Shown here: piece by piece, positions 8,316 through 17,196 of the stretch
Numbering within the stretch: position 1 is the first letter of the stretch
Layout of the letters: the number at the start of each line of letters is the position of its first letter
Assembly: GCA_027487575.1 (NCBI GenBank)
Contig: JAIYDJ010000112.1
Span: forward strand, 1-34,612
Direction: 5' to 3'
From: Rhodobacter sp.
GTDB lineage: Bacteria; Pseudomonadota; Alphaproteobacteria; Rhodobacterales; Rhodobacteraceae
DNA: 34,612 nucleotides
The notes under the pieces: model-generated
Database searches by the model: none
Told to the model about the DNA's origin: nothing
Seen by the model: the letters and a program-made list of their open reading frames with translations, nothing else
Position numbers and translations under genes: made by a program

Positions 8316-9347
8316 TCAGACCGGCATCAGGGCCCAATAGTCGATGTCCAGCAGCACCTCAGGCAGATGGCGACCCTCCGGCCCCAGCCGGGCGAACGGT
8401 GCCGCCCCGTCCTTGACGGCCACTGTGCGCAGCCGGATCGCCCCCACGCCCGGTGCCGATGTCGGGGCATGGTCCAGCACTTCGGACCATGCCCGCACCG
8501 TATCGCCCGCAAAACAGGGGTTGGCATGGCTGCCCGCGTTCAGCGCGACGATCATCTGCGCATTGGCAAGCCCGTTGAACGACAGCGCCCGCGCCAGACT
8601 GATGACATGCCCGCCGTAAACCAGCCGCCGTCCGTCCGGCCGCTGCGACACGTCGAAATGCACTTTCGAGGTGTTCTGCCACAGCCGCGTCGCCATCAGA
8701 TGGTCGCACTCGTCCACCGTGGCACCATCCACATGGTCGATCCGCTCGCCCACGGCATAATCGCCCAGCCGGTGCGGCTCGCCCGCAAGACCAAAGTCAT
8801 AGCGGCTGAAATCAAGCCCCTCCGGCACCACCAGCGCCCCGGCCGCAACCCCCGGCGAAAGAACCGGCACAACGGCAGGCGGTGGCGCGGTGGCGGCATC
8901 GCGCTTGCGCACCATCACCCAGCGCACATAGTCCAGCACCGGCAGCCCGGCGCGGTCCAGCCCTTCGGTCCGCACCCAGATCACGCCGCTGGTGCCGTTC
9001 GAGTTCTCCTTGCGGCCGATCACGGTCGACACCGCGCGCAGTGTCTCGCCCGGATAGACCAGCCGCAGCCAGCGCCCTTCGGCATAGCCGAGGTTGGCCA
9101 CCGCGTTCAGGCTGATGTCGGGCACCGTCTTGCCGAACACGGTGTGAAAGACGATCAGATCATCCAGCGGCGCGGCGGGCAGGCCGCAGGCCCGCGCGAA
9201 TTCGTCCGACGATTGCAGGGCGTGACGCGCCGGGTACAGCGCGTGGTACAGCGCCCGTTCCCCGCCCGAAATCGTGCGCGGCACGGCATGGACAATGACC
9301 TCGCCCACCTGGTAATCCTCGAAGAACCGTCCCGCCGTCGTCTTCAT
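8316..9347 (-). CDS. mch: Mesaconyl-CoA hydratase (beta-methylmalyl-CoA dehydratase)
   Basis: 343 residues, the length I recall for Rhodobacter Mch. It interconverts mesaconyl-CoA and beta-methylmalyl-CoA in the ethylmalonyl-CoA pathway, in the cytosol. The protein is a double MaoC/hot-dog fold. Long stretches are recognisable, such as GERALYHALYPARHAL near residue 30, VFGKTVPDISLNAVANLGY near residue 70, RKENSNGTSGV near 112 and RLVYGGHVISLARALSFNGL near 265. It belongs to a minus-strand group with DUF1737, NnrU and an mcl2-like gene, and precedes the sdh genes in the same direction. A terminator-like hairpin separates it from the gene upstream. Confidence 0.92.
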   Translation of the reverse strand: MKTTAGRFFEDYQVGEVIVHAVPRTISGGERALYHALYPARHALQSSDEFARACGLPAAPLDDLIVFHTVFGKTVPDISLNAVANLGYAEGRWLRLVYPGETLRAVSTVIGRKENSNGTSGVIWVRTEGLDRAGLPVLDYVRWVMVRKRDAATAPPPAVVPVLSPGVAAGALVVPEGLDFSRYDFGLAGEPHRLGDYAVGERIDHVDGATVDECDHLMATRLWQNTSKVHFDVSQRPDGRRLVYGGHVISLARALSFNGLANAQMIVALNAGSHANPCFAGDTVRAWSEVLDHAPTSAPGVGAIRLRTVAVKDGAAPFARLGPEGRHLPEVLLDIDYWALMPV

Positions 9348-9352
9348 GTCCG

Positions 9353-9385
9353 AAAAACCCTGTCCAGGGCGGGGCTCCCCCCGCC
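9353..9385 (-). terminator. Terminator-like hairpins between DUF1737 gene and mch
   Basis: On the minus strand a GC-rich stem (GGCGGGG/CCCCGCC, 9368-9385) partly overlaps a short stem CCCTGGACAGGG (9369-9358) that is followed by five T residues (9357-9353). The second fits a weak intrinsic terminator. It would partly insulate mch from the upstream three-gene run, and the two stems are mutually exclusive at their edge. Confidence 0.4.
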
Positions 9386-9398
9386 GCGCCGTTGCCCG

Positions 9399-9602
9399 TC
9401 AGGCATCCGACAGCTTCATGTCCGGGTCATAGTCACCCGGCACGTCCTTCACCACCGCCTGCCCGCAGCGCATCACGCCCCGCCCGGCATCGAAGGCATA
9501 GACCGGACCTCCGTGCAGCGCCCAGCCTTTCGACAGCGCCGCCGAAACCTTGTGGCAGAAGGCCGATGTATCGTCGTCGGACAAGAAGCGGTAAAGCTGC
9601 AT
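9399..9602 (-). CDS. DUF1737 domain protein
   Basis: 67 residues from the ATG at 9602, which begins MQLYRFLSDDD as in the family. An upstream in-frame ATG at 9629 is in the neighbour's 3' end and is not preferred. Family landmarks are FCHKVSAALSKGW (the amphipathic helix), LHGGP and CGQAVVKD. DUF1737 proteins are small, probably cytosolic and of unknown function; they are common in Rhodobacteraceae. It starts 4 bases after the NnrU gene and is likely cotranscribed with it. Confidence 0.85.
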   Translation of the reverse strand: MQLYRFLSDDDTSAFCHKVSAALSKGWALHGGPVYAFDAGRGVMRCGQAVVKDVPGDYDPDMKLSDA

Positions 9603-9606
9603 CACC

Positions 9607-10152
9607 TTACCCCCACGGCTGCACGCCAAGCCAGTTGTGGATCGCCATCACCACGCCAACCACGACGATCGTTGCCGCGATGGTCGTAAACTCCTTGCGG
9701 ACCGGGCCCTTGGCGGGGGGCGTCCAGACCGGCACGGCCCGGTTGATCACGATCACCTCGACCACCGCCCAGGCCAGCATCGTCCCGAACAGCACGATCG
9801 AAGCAAGATCACCATTGACCAGCAGATGTGCCACCGCCCAGGTCTTGATCGCGGTCAGTTGCGGGTGCCGGATTTTCCGCACGACCCAGGTTTTTGCACC
9901 CGACGCCGCATACAGATAAAAGGCCAGGATCATCAGCAGGTTGTTGACGTGGGTCAGGAATGCGGGCGGCGTCCATAGGGCCGTGAAGTCGGCCTGCCGA
10001 TAGCCCAGCACGATCATGACAACCGCAAGCACCAGAAAGACGGCAATCGCCCCCTTGCCGGGATCGCCCATCGCGGCCCGCTGCGCCGGGGCCACCCGCT
10101 TGAACAGATGCGCCGCGCACCACAGGGCCAGTCCGAGAATCATCAGGGTCAT
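9607..10152 (-). CDS. NnrU family membrane protein
   Basis: 181 residues from the ATG at 10152, one base after the stop of the mcl2-like gene. It has about five or six hydrophobic helices (for example LMILGLALWCAAHL at the start and IAATIVVVGVVMAIHNWL at the end). It contains the NnrU landmarks HLFKR, the central HP(Q/L)L-type RHPQLTAIKTWAVAHLLVNGD and the downstream LFG. NnrU was first linked to nitrite/nitric oxide metabolism in Rhodobacter, and related proteins act in carotenoid or other redox roles. Here the surroundings are acetate-assimilation genes, so no specific function is assigned. Confidence 0.85.
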   Translation of the reverse strand: MTLMILGLALWCAAHLFKRVAPAQRAAMGDPGKGAIAVFLVLAVVMIVLGYRQADFTALWTPPAFLTHVNNLLMILAFYLYAASGAKTWVVRKIRHPQLTAIKTWAVAHLLVNGDLASIVLFGTMLAWAVVEVIVINRAVPVWTPPAKGPVRKEFTTIAATIVVVGVVMAIHNWLGVQPWG

Positions 10153-10153
10153 G

Positions 10154-11020
10154 TCACGCCTCTTTTCGCTGCCGCGCCGCAATCGCCCCGGCCCGTGCCA
10201 GAGTTTGCCGCGCCGTCACGATATGCAGATTCTCGACGATCCTGCCATCCACAACCGCAACGCCCCGCCCCTCTTTCTGCGCCGCGGCAAAGGCGTCGAT
10301 CTGCCTGCGCGCCAGATCAACCTCGTCCCCGGTCGGGGCGAACACCGCGTTCGCCACCGCGATCTGCGCCGGATGGATCAGCGACTTGCCATCAAACCCC
10401 AGATCGCGGCCCTGCTCGGCCTCGGCGCGCAGACCCGCCTCGTCGCGGAAGGCGTTGTAGACCCCGTCGACGATCACCCGCCCCGCCGCCCGCGCCGCCA
10501 GCAGGCACAGACCCAGCGCCGGCTGCATTGCCAGCCGGTCGGCCCGCACCCGCGCGCCCAGATCGCGCGCCAGATCATTGGTGCCCATCACCAGCCCTTC
10601 CAGCCGGGGATGCGCCGCAATCGCTTGCGCCGCCAGACACCCCTGCGCGGTTTCCAGCATGGCCCACAACGGCTTGTCCGGCATCAGGGTTGCCACCGCG
10701 TCAAGATCGGCGGGGCCTGCGACCTTGGGCACCAGCACCGCATCCACCCCCGGATGGCCCGCAAAGGTCAGCGCATCCTTGCGCCCCCATTCGGTATCGA
10801 ACCCGTTGATCCGCAGGATACGGTAGCGCGCGCCATAGTCGGTGTCGTGCAGGGTCGCCGCCAGCAGATCGCGCGCCGCCAGTTTTTCAGATGGCGCAAC
10901 CGCATCCTCCAGATCAAGGATCAGCGAATCCGCCGCCACCTCGCCCGCCTTGTGCAGCGCGCGCGCCGATGATCCGGGAAGGTACAGCACCGACCGGAAC
11001 GGCCGCTCGACGGTTGGCAT
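10154..11020 (-). CDS. mcl2: HpcH/HpaI-CitE family lyase, probable (3S)-malyl-CoA thioesterase
   Basis: 288 residues from the ATG at 11020, preceded by GGAGAAG; a further upstream ATG at 11059 is rejected. Landmarks are LYLPGS (residues 13-18), the metal-site DLEDAV (36-41), LRINGFDTEWG near residue 72, VLVPKV, the AMLETAQG glutamate near residue 136 and GTNDLARDLG. Two Rhodobacter paralogues exist: Mcl1, the malyl-CoA/beta-methylmalyl-CoA lyase (about 318 residues), and the shorter Mcl2, which hydrolyses malyl-CoA to malate. Length and linkage to mch and sdh favour Mcl2. It heads a minus-strand group with nnrU and DUF1737. Two palindromes lie in its leader. Confidence 0.78.
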   Translation of the reverse strand: MPTVERPFRSVLYLPGSSARALHKAGEVAADSLILDLEDAVAPSEKLAARDLLAATLHDTDYGARYRILRINGFDTEWGRKDALTFAGHPGVDAVLVPKVAGPADLDAVATLMPDKPLWAMLETAQGCLAAQAIAAHPRLEGLVMGTNDLARDLGARVRADRLAMQPALGLCLLAARAAGRVIVDGVYNAFRDEAGLRAEAEQGRDLGFDGKSLIHPAQIAVANAVFAPTGDEVDLARRQIDAFAAAQKEGRGVAVVDGRIVENLHIVTARQTLARAGAIAARQRKEA

Positions 11021-11035
11021 GATTCTTCTCCGCAA

Positions 11036-11052
11036 CTTTGTTGCGCACAAAG
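11036..11052. promoter_or_regulatory. Inverted repeat in the mcl2 leader
   Basis: CTTTGT and ACAAAG form six-base arms around TGCGC. The repeat lies 16 bases upstream of the mcl2 start, just before the ribosome binding site. It may be an operator or an RNA hairpin that affects translation. Confidence 0.4.
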
Positions 11053-11084
11053 CCACCATTCCGGCACATTCGGCAAGGAAAAAA

Positions 11085-11099
11085 TGCTGCGTTGCAGCA
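11085..11099. promoter_or_regulatory. PhaR-type palindrome upstream of mcl2
   Basis: TGCTGC-GTT-GCAGCA is a perfect inverted repeat containing CTGC-N3-GCAG. That core is the sequence recognised by PhaR, the polyhydroxybutyrate-sensing repressor of Paracoccus and Rhodobacter. On the minus strand it is followed by six T residues, so it can also be read as a short intrinsic terminator-like hairpin. Position is 65-79 bases before the mcl2 start. Confidence 0.5.
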
Positions 11100-11216
11100 A
11101 ATCGATCACTCCGCCCGCCGCGTTAATCAATCTTGCGCACGTGGCGCGCAGGCTGGACCGGACGCCACCTCGGGCGCCGACCAGCAGGGCCCGCGCCGGG
11201 CCCGGAAAGGCAGATG

Positions 11217-11546
11217 ATGATCCGGACCCTGTTTGCCCTGTCGCTCGGCTTTGCCGCGCTGATCCACGCCACCCAGACCGTGCACGCCCAGACCGTGCAG
11301 GCCCAGCCCGCACCCAATTGCGCCACCCGCGCGCAGGTGGTCGACGTGCTGGCCGCGAAGTACGGCGAAACCCGCCGCAGCATCGGCCTTGCCGCCAACA
11401 ACACGGTGATGGAGCTTTTCGCCAGCCCGACCGGCAGCTGGACGATCACCGTCACGCTGCCCGAAGGGATGACCTGCCTGATGGCGTCCGGTCAGGGATT
11501 CGAGGCGATTGCAGAGGAATTTCCCGCAAAGGGCGACCCGGCCTAG
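11217..11546 (+). CDS. Small exported protein of unknown function
   Basis: 109 residues. The ATG at 11217 is chosen over 11214 because GGAAAGG ends 6 bases before it. A clear signal peptide (TLFALSLGFAALIHATQTVHA, cleavage probably after AHA/VHAQ) is followed by an AQ/Q-rich linker. Next comes a compact domain with two cysteines (CATRAQ and MTCLMA) and GSWTITVTLPEG, which look like a periplasmic beta-rich fold. I do not recognise the family, though similar small proteins with PxGxWTxxxxxPxGxxCxxxxG occur in Rhodobacteraceae. The gene diverges from mcl2, with the 196-base gap containing the palindromes. Its stop overlaps that of the convergent TauE-like gene by four bases (CTAG). Confidence 0.75.
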   Translation: MIRTLFALSLGFAALIHATQTVHAQTVQAQPAPNCATRAQVVDVLAAKYGETRRSIGLAANNTVMELFASPTGSWTITVTLPEGMTCLMASGQGFEAIAEEFPAKGDPA

Positions 11547-12286
11547 ACCGCCAGACCGTCCCAGATCAGCTTGACCGACACCGCCAGCAGCGCCCATGTG
11601 ACGATCCGAAAGAAGATCGCCTCGGGCAGCACGCGCACCAGCCGCACCCCGGCATAGACCGACAGCGCCGCCACCGGCACCAGCACCGCCGCAACCCGCA
11701 GGTTCTGGACCGACAACTGTCCCAGAGCATAATACGGGATCAGCTTGATTGCGTTGATATAGGCGAACGCGATCGTGGCCGTCCCGGCAAACACCGCCTT
11801 CGGAAGGCCCAAGGGCAGCACAAAGACCTGAAACGGCGGCGCGCCCGCGTGGCTGACGAAACTGGTGAATCCTGCGGCGGTCGACCAGAACAGCCCCGGC
11901 ACCGTTTCGGCCCGCTTGCGGACCCGTTCGCCGGTTGGCCGGAACAGCAGATAGGCTGCGAATACCAGCCCGATCGCCCCCACCATGACGGTGACCGCGC
12001 GTTCCGACACAAGGCTTGCCGTGGCCCAGCCCAGCACAACCCCGACCGTTCCCCCGGCCACGACCAACGCAACCACCCGCCGGTCGAACTGGCGGCGGTA
12101 GGCGTAAAGCCCGAACATGTCGGAGGCCACGAACACCGGCAGCAACAGGCCCGCCGCCGTCACCGGCGAGATCGCCAGACTCAGCACGGGCACGCCCAGC
12201 ATCCCCACGACCGGCAGCCCGCCCTTCGACATGCCGACCAGCACCGCCGCCAGCACCGCCATCGCCCAGAAAAATCCGCCGTCCAT
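11543..12286 (-). CDS. TauE/SafE family membrane transporter
   Basis: 247 residues with about eight hydrophobic helices in two repeats, the layout of the TauE/SafE (sulfite exporter/anion permease) family. It has an early glycine-rich motif VGMSKGGLPVVGMLGVPVL near residues 17-35 and the second-repeat match FTSFVSHAGAPPFQVFVLPL near residue 150. Substrates in the family are sulfite, sulfoacetate and other small organic anions, and none can be inferred here. It is located in the inner membrane. It is divergent from mdh and convergent with the small exported protein. Confidence 0.88.
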   Translation of the reverse strand: MDGGFFWAMAVLAAVLVGMSKGGLPVVGMLGVPVLSLAISPVTAAGLLLPVFVASDMFGLYAYRRQFDRRVVALVVAGGTVGVVLGWATASLVSERAVTVMVGAIGLVFAAYLLFRPTGERVRKRAETVPGLFWSTAAGFTSFVSHAGAPPFQVFVLPLGLPKAVFAGTATIAFAYINAIKLIPYYALGQLSVQNLRVAAVLVPVAALSVYAGVRLVRVLPEAIFFRIVTWALLAVSVKLIWDGLAV

Positions 12287-12317
12287 CCCAGCCCCCGGTC
12301 CAACCCGGCGGCTTTAG

Positions 12318-13397
<1,080 letters not shown>

Positions 13398-13405
13398 CCC
13401 TGACC

Positions 13406-13428
13406 GGCGCGGGCGATCAGCCCGCGCC
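13406..13428. terminator. Bidirectional hairpin between mdh and convergent glycosyltransferase
   Basis: Nine-base perfect arms GGCGCGGGC and GCCCGCGCC flank a 5-base loop GATCA, which contains the TGA stop of the minus-strand glycosyltransferase. It lies 9 bases after the mdh stop. There is no T-run, so it could be a Rho-assisted or stabilising stem shared by the two genes. Confidence 0.55.
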
Positions 13429-14268
13429 ACCCCAGAGGCCGTAGGTCTGCTGAAAGTATTGCGCGCAGGTGCGGTTCGCCTCGGTCCGTCCGACCCCGTC
13501 GAACTTGGACATGTAAAGCGGGGCCACGTCATTGACCTTCAGGATCAGGCGGGCACTGGTCCTGCCCGCGATGGCCCAGATCGGCACGCCCCGCCGCGCC
13601 AGCATGCCCGACAGCCAGACATCATCGACCGACCAGAACACGGGGGGAATGACAAAGGCGGCGTCATCCAGAAAATCCGGCCGGATCGCGACGCCGCAGA
13701 ACCCCTCTGCCAGATCGCAGTACCCTGCCCGCGTGACAATCCGGTAGGCCGGACGCAGGACCACTTCGGGCGGGTTGCGCCGGGGACGGTCGGCCCACAA
13801 CCGCCGGATCTGGAACCCCACCTGTTCGCGCAGGGGCGGGGCAAGCACGACCTGCGGCTGTCGCCCTGTCATGTGGGCTTTCAGACCCAGGCTTTCGACC
13901 GACCGCCCGCTGGCCGTCACCGCCGCATCGGGTTGCGCTTGCCGCGCCCGCAACAGACGCGCCGACCAGTCCGGCCCGTAGTGGTGGTCGTCATCGCAGA
14001 AAAGAACCTCTACCGCCTGCCCGCGCAGCGACCGGGCCGCGTACAGCACCTTGGTCGCAGGACCCAGATCGTCATCCACCTGCACGATGGTCACGCCGTC
14101 GGGCACATTCGGCAGACTGCCGTCATAACTGGCAAAGCGCCGATAGTGGCGCGGCAGGTACAGCCGGATTTCCTCGGGTCGCTCTTTCTGTGCCAACAGC
14201 GACGCCAGCGTCGGCCCGATCATCCCGAACCGGGGCGGGATTGTCGTCAGGCTGATGATGTGGCGCAT
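13417..14268 (-). CDS. Putative GT-A type glycosyltransferase
   Basis: 283 residues. The first strand and turn (ISLTTIPPRFGMIGPTLASLLAQ, residues 5-27) and the VEVLFCDDDHHYGPDW segment near residue 90 (a DDD metal/nucleotide-sugar motif) match family-2-like glycosyltransferases. Later parts include EGFCGVAIRPDFL and the acidic VFWSVDDVWLSGML, which fit the acceptor side and catalytic aspartates. There is no membrane segment or signal peptide. The sugar and acceptor are unknown. It is divergent from sucC, and its stop lies inside the mdh hairpin. It is unrelated in fold to the family-61 enzyme in the sdh group. Confidence 0.72.
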   Translation of the reverse strand: MRHIISLTTIPPRFGMIGPTLASLLAQKERPEEIRLYLPRHYRRFASYDGSLPNVPDGVTIVQVDDDLGPATKVLYAARSLRGQAVEVLFCDDDHHYGPDWSARLLRARQAQPDAAVTASGRSVESLGLKAHMTGRQPQVVLAPPLREQVGFQIRRLWADRPRRNPPEVVLRPAYRIVTRAGYCDLAEGFCGVAIRPDFLDDAAFVIPPVFWSVDDVWLSGMLARRGVPIWAIAGRTSARLILKVNDVAPLYMSKFDGVGRTEANRTCAQYFQQTYGLWGGAG

Positions 14269-14359
14269 GGCCCCTCCGGCAGATCTGACGCGACGGTAAC
14301 GGTCCTCCGGCCTGAGGTAAAGCGTCGGTTGACAGCAAACTCCGCTGTATCCGCAATCA

Positions 14360-14390
14360 TGTGATCACAAATTTTTTCGCTGTGATCACA
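14360..14390. promoter_or_regulatory. Paired 10-bp palindromic operator upstream of sucC
   Basis: Two perfect copies of TGTGATCACA (14360-14369 and 14381-14390) start 21 bases apart with a T-rich spacer, matching the sdhC leader at 8226-8256. They lie 117-147 bases before the sucC ATG. A TTGACA at 14329 precedes the pair but has only a weak -10. A TTGACT at 14427 lies 36 bases after the pair and also has a weak -10. Promoter choice, and so activation versus repression, is unresolved. Confidence 0.72.
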
Positions 14391-14506
14391 GATGTCGCTT
14401 TTCTGCCGACGCTGCCACTTCCTGTTTTGACTCTGCTGAAATTCATGTCATCAGGCTGCAAAGTGACCGTGTCATGACGTCACAGCACATCGCAAATGGG
14501 GTCAAC

Positions 14507-15696
<1,190 letters not shown>

Positions 15697-15700
<4 letters not shown>

Positions 15701-16176
15701 TCCGCCTCGCAGCCGTCCTCGCCCTTCTCGCCTACCCCGCCGCTTCGCAGGACGCCAACCCCAACAACCAGCTCGTCGAAGGCTACATGGCCTGCATGTC
15801 TGGCGGCGGTCAGGTCGAATTGACCGAAGCCATGCTGGTTGACGCGTTGATGTGGACCCGCAACGACGAAGGCGAAGACGGGCTGGTGTATTTCTATCCC
15901 GCCGTGGGCGAAGACACCTTCGTCATCATCGCCGACGACGGCAGCTTCTGCCACGTCGAAAGCACCAACGTCGACAGCGCCACCGCGTCCGAAATCCTTG
16001 CGGCTTCACTGGCCCCGCCCGAAGGGGCGGCGTTCGAGTATTCGAAGGACGACATGGGCTGCACGCGGCTCGACTTTGAAACCGGCGTCACCGCCACGAT
16101 CCTGTCGGGCGGCAACGACCCGATGTGCGGGTCGGAAACCGACAGCGGCGTGCGGTTCGACTTTTCCGGAACCTGA
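15697..16176 (+). CDS. Exported protein of unknown function between sucC and sucD
   Basis: 159 residues. The ATG overlaps the sucC stop, so translation is probably coupled. A short signal peptide ([18 protein letters not shown]) precedes an acidic mature domain with four cysteines (CMSGGGQ, FCHVES, GCTRLDF and MCGSETD). These suggest two disulfides and a periplasmic location. No recognised family. Its insertion between two subunits of one cytosolic enzyme is unusual and parallels the lipoproteins between sdhA and sdhB. A hairpin follows before sucD. The AT/GC composition looks like that of its neighbours, so recent transfer is not suggested. Confidence 0.8.
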
Positions 16177-16183
16177 TGAACTG

Positions 16184-16204
16184 CGGGCCGGTCACCCCGG
16201 CCCG
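16184..16204 (+). other. Intercistronic hairpin before sucD
   Basis: Perfect eight-base arms CGGGCCGG and CCGGCCCG enclose the 5-base loop TCACC, between the exported-protein stop and the sucD ribosome binding site. It may act as an mRNA stabiliser or processing stem. Confidence 0.6.
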
Positions 16205-16235
16205 TCCCGAAGCTGACATCGAAGGAACGCCCCTC

Positions 16236-17120
16236 ATGGCCGTACTCGTCAATTCAAACACCCGCGTCATCTGTCAGGGCTTCACCGGCAGCCAGGGCAC
16301 CTTCCACTCCGAACAGGCCATCGCCTATGGCACCAAGATGGTCGGCGGCGTCACGCCGGGCAAGGGCGGCGGCAGCCACCTTGACCTGCCGATCTTCAAC
16401 TCGGTGCACGAGGCGAAAGCCGCGACGCAGGCCAACGCCTCCGTCATCTACGTCCCGCCGCCCTTCGCCGCAGACAGCATCCTCGAAGCCATCGACGCCG
16501 AGATGGAGCTGATCGTCTGCATCACCGAAGGCATCCCGGTCTTGGACATGATGAAGGTCAAGCGCGCGCTGCAAGGGTCGAAATCGCGGCTGATCGGGCC
16601 GAACTGCCCCGGCGTGATGACGCCCGACCAGTGCAAGATCGGCATCATGCCGGGAAGCATCTTTTCCGTCGGCTCGGTCGGGGTTGTATCGCGGTCGGGC
16701 ACGCTTACCTACGAGGCTGTGAAACAGACAACCGACGTGGGCCTTGGCCAATCCTCTGCTGTCGGCATCGGCGGCGACCCGATCAAGGGATCGGAACATA
16801 TCGATATTCTCGAAATGTTCCTGGCTGACCCCGACACCCATTCCATCATCATGATCGGTGAAATCGGCGGGGCCGCCGAGGAAGACGCAGCACAGTTCCT
16901 CGCCGACGAACGCCGCGCCGGACGCTGGAAGCCCACCGCAGGCTTCATCGCCGGGCGCACCGCCCCCACGGGCCGCCGCATGGGCCACGCCGGGGCCATC
17001 GTGTCGGGCGGCAAGGGCGACGCCGAATCGAAAATCGAGGCGATGAAATCCGCCGGGATCGTCGTGGCCGACAGCCCGGCGACGCTGGGCGAGGCGGTTC
17101 TGAAGGCGATCAAGGGGTAG
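16236..17120 (+). CDS. sucD: Succinyl-CoA synthetase, alpha subunit
   Basis: 294 residues from the ATG at 16236 (canonical [18 protein letters not shown]); GAAGGAACG lies upstream. It binds CoA and carries the phosphorylated active-site histidine. Landmarks are [15 protein letters not shown] (residues 13-27), the [11 protein letters not shown] segment near 97, [12 protein letters not shown] near 122, and [20 protein letters not shown] near 240-260 with the phosphohistidine. It partners SucC in the TCA cycle. Two hairpins follow before sucA. Confidence 0.97.
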   Translation: MAVLVNSNTRVICQGFTGSQGTFHSEQAIAYGTKMVGGVTPGKGGGSHLDLPIFNSVHEAKAATQANASVIYVPPPFAADSILEAIDAEMELIVCITEGIPVLDMMKVKRALQGSKSRLIGPNCPGVMTPDQCKIGIMPGSIFSVGSVGVVSRSGTLTYEAVKQTTDVGLGQSSAVGIGGDPIKGSEHIDILEMFLADPDTHSIIMIGEIGGAAEEDAAQFLADERRAGRWKPTAGFIAGRTAPTGRRMGHAGAIVSGGKGDAESKIEAMKSAGIVVADSPATLGEAVLKAIKG

Positions 17121-17167
17121 GGCGGGGTTAACCCCGCCTTCAGGTGCGGCGGGTGACCCTCGCCGCA
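17121..17167 (+). other. Two hairpins between sucD and sucA
   Basis: Immediately after the sucD stop, GGCGGGG and CCCCGCC flank TTAA (17121-17138, an 18-bp palindrome). A second stem TGCGGCG/CGCCGCA (17145-17151 and 17161-17167) follows with a 9-base loop. No T-run is present, so read-through to sucA is expected. These may control relative mRNA levels along the operon. Confidence 0.6.
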
Positions 17168-17196
17168 CTCCAAACTTCCAGTTGCGAGGCAATCCG

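Noticed and set aside
14329..14357. Strong sigma-70 promoter for sucC
   Set aside because: TTGACA is perfect but the base at the expected -10 is CGCAAT or similar, so no confident promoter was called.
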